Assembly (NCBI GenBank): GCA_023388935.1
Contig: JAEWFG010000351.1
Coordinates: forward strand, 1 to 8,346
Length of the DNA: 8,346 bases
Source of the DNA: Pseudomonadota bacterium
GTDB lineage: Bacteria > Pseudomonadota > Alphaproteobacteria > Rhizobiales > Xanthobacteraceae
Direction: 5' to 3'
Shown here: piece by piece, positions 4,912 to 8,346 of the stretch
Numbering within the stretch: the first letter of the stretch is position 1
Layout of the letters: each line of letters begins with the position of its first letter
Position numbers and translations under genes: made by a program
The notes under the pieces: generated by a model
Seen by the model: the letters and a program-made list of their open reading frames with translations, nothing else
Database searches by the model: none
What the model was told of the DNA's origin: nothing

Positions 4912-7179
4912 CTACAAGGCCAGGCCTTCGGCCTCGGCAAATTCCGTCAGCTTCTGCCGGATCGAGACGCTGCCCGCGGGCGCGTCCAGCAACGGGCCGA
5001 GCATCGCCTCGGCTTTCTTGGCATCGAGCTCGATCACCATCGCCTTGACCGGGCCGAGCGCGGTCGCCGAGAGCGACAGCGAGCGATAGCCCATCGCGAT
5101 CAGGGCGAGCGCGCCGATTGGCTTGGAGGCCATCTCGCCGCAGAGCGATAATGACTTCTTTGCCGCATTGGACTTCCGTGCGATCTCGCGCAGCGCGCGC
5201 AGGATCGGCGCCGACATGGTGTCGAAGCGTTCGGAGACCTTGGCATTGCCGCGGTCGACCGCGAACAGGAACTGGAACAGATCGTTGGAACCGACCGAGA
5301 CGAAGTCGACCTTCTTCAGGAGCTCGTCGAGCTGATAGAGCAGCGCCGGCACCTCGACCATGGTGCCGATGTCGATCCGCTCCGGCAGCGTGTGCCCATG
5401 CTGGCGCAGATAGGTGAGCTCGCGCTCGACCAGTGCCTTTGCGGAGTCGAACTCCGCGACCTCGGAAATCATCGGGAACATGATGCGCAGCGCGCGGCCG
5501 CCGCCGGCGCGCAGCAGCGCGCGGATCTGGCCGCGCAAGAGGCCAGGACGGTCGAGCCCAAGCCGGATCGCGCGCCATCCGAGCGCGGGATTCTCCTCGA
5601 TCACCGCTTCCATGTAGGGCAGCGCCTTGTCGCCGCCAATGTCGAGGGTGCGGAAGGTGACGGGCTTGGTGCCTGCGGCATCCAGCACGGTGCGATAGAG
5701 CGCGAGCTGGTCGCTGGTGCGCGGCAGGCTCTGGCCGACCATGAACTGCAGCTCGGTGCGGAACAGGCCGATGCCGGCGCTGCCGGTGTCCTCGATGTGC
5801 GGCAGGTCGATCGCAAGACCCGCATTGATCATCAGCTCGACCGTCTGGCCGTCCTTGGTGACGCAGGGTCGATCGCGCAGCGCCAGGTACTGTGCCTGGC
5901 GGCGGGCGCGGAAGCGCACGCGCTCGGCAAAGGCCGCCTCGATCTCCTGCGACGGACGCACATAGATCGAGCCCGAGGTGCCGTCGACGATGATGGCATC
6001 GCCGGGGTCCGCAATGCCCGGTGCGTTCGGCACCTCGCCGACCGCGGGGATGCCGAGCGCGCGCGCCACGATCGAGACATGGGAATTGGCGGTGCCTTCC
6101 TCCAGCACGATGCCGCGCAGGCGCTTGCGGTCGTAGTCGAGCAGCGCCGCCGGGCCCATCGCGCGCGCGATGACGATGGCATTGTCGGGCAGTTGCTCGC
6201 GCGAGGGCGCGTGGTCCTGGCCGACCAGCTGCCGCATCAGGCGGTAGCCGAGATCCTCGAGATCGTGCAGCCGGTCGCGCAAATAGGGATCGGTCGAGCG
6301 CAGCATGCGCGCGCGGGTATCGGACTGCACGCGCTCGACGGCGGCTTCCGCGGTGAGGCCGGTGGCGACCGCCTCGTGCAGCTTGTGCGACCAGCCCTGG
6401 TCATTGGCGAACATGCGGTAGGCTTCCAGCACCTCGCGATGCTCGCCGCCTTCGGCGACGTCGCCGCGCTCCAGCATGCGGTCGAGATCGGCGCGCAACT
6501 TGGTGAGCGCGGCGTCGAGCCGCTTGATTTCCTTCGGCAGGTCCTCGGCGATGTAGTCCTTGATGACGACGCGCGGCTCATGCAGCACGACATGGCCGAG
6601 CGCGATGCCTTCCGACAGGATCGCGCCGACCTTCTGCGCGGAATGGCGCGCGGCAGGCTCCAGGCCCGGCTGTGCCAGCGCAGACAGCTCGCCGGAGGCG
6701 ATCAGCTCCGCCAGCACCATCGCGGTGGTCTGCAGCGCCTCGAGCTCCTCCTCGACATAGTTGCGCTTGGCGCGGTTCTGCACCACCAGCATGCCGAGCG
6801 TGTTGCCTGCGCGCAGGATCGGAACGCCGAGGAAGGAGTGATAGATCTCTTCGCCGGTCTCCGGGCGGAACGAGAAGGCCGGGTGGCTCTGCGCATCGCT
6901 CAGATTGAGCGGGGTCGCCTCGCTGGCGACGAGGCCGACCAGGCCCTCATGGGCGCTCAGGACGGTGTGGTGCACCGCCTCGCGGTTGAGACCTTCGGTG
7001 GCGTAGAGCTCGAGCGTGTTGTCGATGCGCAGCACATAGACCGAGCACACCTCGGCCACCATGTTGGCGGCGATCAGCACCACGATCTTGTCCAGCCGCT
7101 CCTGGGCCGAGACCTGCTCCGCCATGGTTTCGCGGAGCCGTCTCAACAAGACGCGGGGACCTCCCGACGCGCTCCGCAT
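4912..7179 (-). CDS. ptsP: Phosphoenolpyruvate-protein phosphotransferase, enzyme I of the nitrogen PTS (EI-Ntr)
   Basis: Cytoplasmic enzyme that autophosphorylates from phosphoenolpyruvate and passes phosphate to NPr (PtsO) and then EIIA-Ntr. It is 755 residues, the usual length. A GAF sensor domain spans about 24-165. The PTS enzyme I part follows: the swivelling domain with TANSHVSIVARALGIPAVGE (363-382), whose His367 carries the phosphate, then the PEP-binding barrel with GLFRTELQFM (471-480), TLDIGGDKALPY (511-522), MFPMISEVAEF (567-577), VSVGSNDLFQF (627-637) and CGEMAS (680-685), where Cys680 is the expected catalytic acid. In related alphaproteobacteria the GAF domain senses glutamine and controls autophosphorylation. 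The start at 7179 has GGAGGAG eleven bases upstream; Met19 (7125) is a less supported alternative. It lies downstream of lysC across a 268-bp gap with palindromes, and 55 bp upstream of prfA. From memory, work in Bradyrhizobium japonicum reported direct EI-Ntr-aspartokinase interaction affecting oligopeptide transport. Confidence 0.97.
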   Translation of the reverse strand: MRSASGGPRVLLRRLRETMAEQVSAQERLDKIVVLIAANMVAEVCSVYVLRIDNTLELYATEGLNREAVHHTVLSAHEGLVGLVASEATPLNLSDAQSHPAFSFRPETGEEIYHSFLGVPILRAGNTLGMLVVQNRAKRNYVEEELEALQTTAMVLAELIASGELSALAQPGLEPAARHSAQKVGAILSEGIALGHVVLHEPRVVIKDYIAEDLPKEIKRLDAALTKLRADLDRMLERGDVAEGGEHREVLEAYRMFANDQGWSHKLHEAVATGLTAEAAVERVQSDTRARMLRSTDPYLRDRLHDLEDLGYRLMRQLVGQDHAPSREQLPDNAIVIARAMGPAALLDYDRKRLRGIVLEEGTANSHVSIVARALGIPAVGEVPNAPGIADPGDAIIVDGTSGSIYVRPSQEIEAAFAERVRFRARRQAQYLALRDRPCVTKDGQTVELMINAGLAIDLPHIEDTGSAGIGLFRTELQFMVGQSLPRTSDQLALYRTVLDAAGTKPVTFRTLDIGGDKALPYMEAVIEENPALGWRAIRLGLDRPGLLRGQIRALLRAGGGRALRIMFPMISEVAEFDSAKALVERELTYLRQHGHTLPERIDIGTMVEVPALLYQLDELLKKVDFVSVGSNDLFQFLFAVDRGNAKVSERFDTMSAPILRALREIARKSNAAKKSLSLCGEMASKPIGALALIAMGYRSLSLSATALGPVKAMVIELDAKKAEAMLGPLLDAPAGSVSIRQKLTEFAEAEGLAL

Positions 7180-7190
7180 GTGCCGTCAAT

Positions 7191-7197
7191 CTCCTCC
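7191..7197 (-). promoter_or_regulatory. Shine-Dalgarno sequence of ptsP
   Basis: GGAGGAG on the minus strand sits 11 bases before the ATG at 7179. The spacing is slightly long but the match is strong, and it supports this start over Met19. Confidence 0.7.
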
Positions 7198-7267
7198 GTC
7201 TGCCTGGCCCGGCGGTATCGGCCGGCGGCTGGCCCAAAACTCCAGAATAACAACCAATTTGTTTGCC

Positions 7268-7295
7268 CGGCGCAGTCAAGCCGTCACTTGCGCCG
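7268..7295 (-). repeat. Inverted repeat in the ptsP leader
   Basis: Perfect 7-bp arms, CGGCGCA (7268-7274) and TGCGCCG (7289-7295), enclose 14 bases. In the expected ptsP leader RNA this forms a modest hairpin about 90 bases before the start codon. No T-tract follows, so it is not a terminator. Function unknown. Confidence 0.4.
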
Positions 7296-7347
7296 AATCA
7301 GCGCCGCCTGAACTGTGACACAGCCTGCGGCAGCCCACCCTGTTCGC

Positions 7348-7377
7348 CGTATAGCGAATTGAGGCTTGTTTTGCCAA
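7348..7377 (-). promoter_or_regulatory. Possible ptsP promoter
   Basis: On the minus strand TTGGCA (7377 down to 7372; 5 of 6 to TTGACA) and TATACG (7353 down to 7348; 4 of 6 to TATAAT, or CTATAC one base up) are 18 bases apart. The -35 lies inside the smaller hairpin at 7363-7387. Transcription would begin near 7341, leaving a leader of about 160 bases. This would let ptsP-prfA be expressed apart from lysC. Inference from motif match only. Confidence 0.4.
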
Positions 7378-7387
7378 GCAAAACGCC
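7363..7387. repeat. Second inverted repeat between lysC and ptsP
   Basis: GTTTTGC (7368-7374) and GCAAAAC (7378-7384) are perfect 7-bp arms around a 3-base loop. The stem is extended by GGC (7363-7365) pairing with GCC (7385-7387) past a 2-base bulge. It lies three bases from the 32-bp palindrome. It could be the second half of a double terminator for lysC, or a site overlapping the ptsP promoter. Confidence 0.7.
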
Positions 7388-7390
7388 TGC

Positions 7391-7422
7391 CAAACGCGAA
7401 GGTGTATACACCTTCGCGTTTG
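7391..7422. repeat. 32-bp perfect palindrome between lysC and ptsP
   Basis: Bases 7391-7422 are an uninterrupted perfect palindrome centred between 7406 and 7407, with core GGTGTATACACC and ends CAAACGCG/CGCGTTTG. As RNA it gives a long stem closed by a 4-base UAUA loop. It starts 25 bases after the lysC stop. The AAA and TTT ends resemble a bidirectional terminator, but no proper T-run follows on the minus strand. A dimeric repressor operator is the other reasonable reading. The palindrome is certain; its role is not. Confidence 0.85.
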
Positions 7423-7447
7423 CTGCGACCGCTAAGAGAAAATTCGT

Positions 7448-8346
7448 CTAAGCCTGATCGAGACCGTAGAGCGTATGCAGGGTGCGCACCGCAAGCTCGG
7501 TATAGGCGGTGTCAATCAAAACCGAGAATTTGATCTCGGAGGTTGTAATGGCCCGGATGTTGATATTCCGTCCGGCGAGAGCCGAAAACGCCTGGGCGGC
7601 GACGCCGGCATGGCTGCGCATGCCGCTCCCGATTACCGAGATCTTGGCGACGTCGGTGGCGGTATCGAGCCGGGCGTAACCGATCTTGGCCTTGGCGGCG
7701 GTGATCGTGTCCCTGGCGCGGGTGTAGTCGGCGGCCGGCACCGTGAAGGTGAGGTCGGTGGTCTTGCCGTCCTCGGAGACGTTCTGGACGATCATGTCGA
7801 CGTTGATATTGGCATCCGCGAGCGGGCCGAAGATCGACGCCGCAACACCCGGCTTGTCCTCAACCTGGCGCACCGAGATCTGGGCTTCGTCCTTCGAAAA
7901 GGCGATGCCGGTGACGACGTGGCTTTCCATGATCTCCTCCTCGCTGCAGATCAGCGTGCCGGGCGGCTGGTTGGCATGCGGGTCGATATCCTCCGGCTTA
8001 TCGAAGCTCGAGCGGACGAAGATTGGCATGTTGTGGACCATACCGAGTTCCACCGAGCGGACCTGGAGCACCTTGGCGCCCTGGGAAGCCAGCTCCAGCA
8101 TGTCTTCGAATGCGATCTTGTCGAGCCGGCGCGCCTTCGGCACGATTCGCGGGTCGGTGGTGTAGACGCCATCGACGTCGGTGTAGATGTCGCAGCGGTT
8201 CGCCTTGACGGCAGCGGCGATCGCCACGGCCGAAGTGTCGGAGCCGCCGCGGCCGAGCGTGGTAATGCGATTGGTCTCGGGGGTGATGCCCTGGAAGCCG
8301 GCGATGACCGCGACCTCCTTGCGCTCCTGGAAGCGCTTGATGATCT
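7448..8346 (-). CDS. lysC: Aspartate kinase (N-terminal third beyond the window edge)
   Basis: Cytoplasmic enzyme that phosphorylates L-aspartate, the first step to lysine, threonine, methionine and diaminopimelate. The visible 298 codons are the C-terminal part of a protein of about 415 residues; reading frame begins at 8344. Numbering from the first visible codon, the kinase domain shows VAVIAGFQGIT (11-21) and LGRGGSDTSAVA (30-41), then IYTDVDGVYTTDPR, characteristic of aspartokinases. Two ACT domains follow. The first contains AQISVRQVEDKPGVAASIF and NINVDMIVQNV; the second contains VAKISVIGSGMRSHAGVAAQAF and NINIRAITTSEIKFSVLI. ACT domains bind the feedback inhibitors lysine and/or threonine. 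The protein ends TLYGLDQA at a TAG. It is upstream of ptsP on the same strand. The region 7180-7447 between them carries no gene, only the palindromes, the possible promoter and the ptsP leader. Confidence 0.96.
   Translation of the reverse strand, partial: IIKRFQERKEVAVIAGFQGITPETNRITTLGRGGSDTSAVAIAAAVKANRCDIYTDVDGVYTTDPRIVPKARRLDKIAFEDMLELASQGAKVLQVRSVELGMVHNMPIFVRSSFDKPEDIDPHANQPPGTLICSEEEIMESHVVTGIAFSKDEAQISVRQVEDKPGVAASIFGPLADANINVDMIVQNVSEDGKTTDLTFTVPAADYTRARDTITAAKAKIGYARLDTATDVAKISVIGSGMRSHAGVAAQAFSALAGRNINIRAITTSEIKFSVLIDTAYTELAVRTLHTLYGLDQA

Noticed and set aside
4857..4940. Upstream in-frame start for prfA at 4940
   Set aside because: It would overlap ptsP and add 28 residues not seen in RF1 proteins; the start at 4856 gives the normal 361-residue length.
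4721..5578. 285-codon minus-strand open frame spanning the ptsP/prfA junction
   Set aside because: Out-of-frame reading through two certain genes, with Arg/Ala/Pro-rich composition.
5392..7311. 639-codon plus-strand open frame opposite ptsP
   Set aside because: It is the antisense of a certain ptsP gene. Its translation is His/Ala/Arg/Gln-rich with no domain, typical of frames opposite GC-rich genes.

Overview
The window (about 8.3 kb, GC-rich, strong GC bias at third codon positions) looks like chromosomal DNA of a Bradyrhizobium-type alphaproteobacterium. The gene pair lysC-ptsP followed by prfA is a Rhizobiales arrangement. The protein sequences, and the presence of a Liv-type branched-chain amino acid ABC transporter of the kind that fills Bradyrhizobium genomes, fit the same group. 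No CRISPR array, tRNA, rRNA, insertion sequence or phage gene was seen.

Layout, left to right. (1) 1-2291, minus strand: a Tat-exported Liv-type substrate-binding protein, then a hairpin with a T-tract, then a LivH-type permease that runs off the left edge about ten residues short of the usual C-terminus. (2) 2292-2543: a divergent intergenic region with a strikingly AT-rich patch. (3) 2544-3749, plus strand: two small regulator-like genes. The first encodes a protein with a stand-alone domain resembling the C-terminal domain of the RNA polymerase alpha subunit. The second encodes a MarR-family repressor preceded by nested inverted repeats. (4) 3771-8346, minus strand, convergent with the MarR gene: lysC (3' two-thirds only), ptsP (enzyme I-Ntr) and prfA (release factor 1), transcribed in that order. 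A 268-bp gap between lysC and ptsP carries a 32-bp perfect palindrome and a second hairpin.

How the parts work together. lysC, ptsP and prfA are a conserved housekeeping block. Aspartokinase feeds the Lys/Thr/Met/diaminopimelate pathway, EI-Ntr is the first phosphotransferase of the nitrogen PTS, and RF1 ends translation at UAA/UAG. The transporter genes form a separate nutrient-uptake operon. The two plus-strand genes look like a small accessory regulatory island wedged between them; prmC, which often follows prfA, is not present at this position.

The most interesting item is the orphan alpha-CTD-like protein. It keeps counterparts of several DNA-contacting residues of the real alpha-CTD but has no polymerase-assembly domain, and it lies beside an AT-rich patch of the kind alpha-CTD binds. 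Also worth checking are the palindrome upstream of ptsP, the structured leader of the MarR gene and the terminator-like hairpin inside the transporter operon. I saw no clear evidence of a wholly new multi-gene system.
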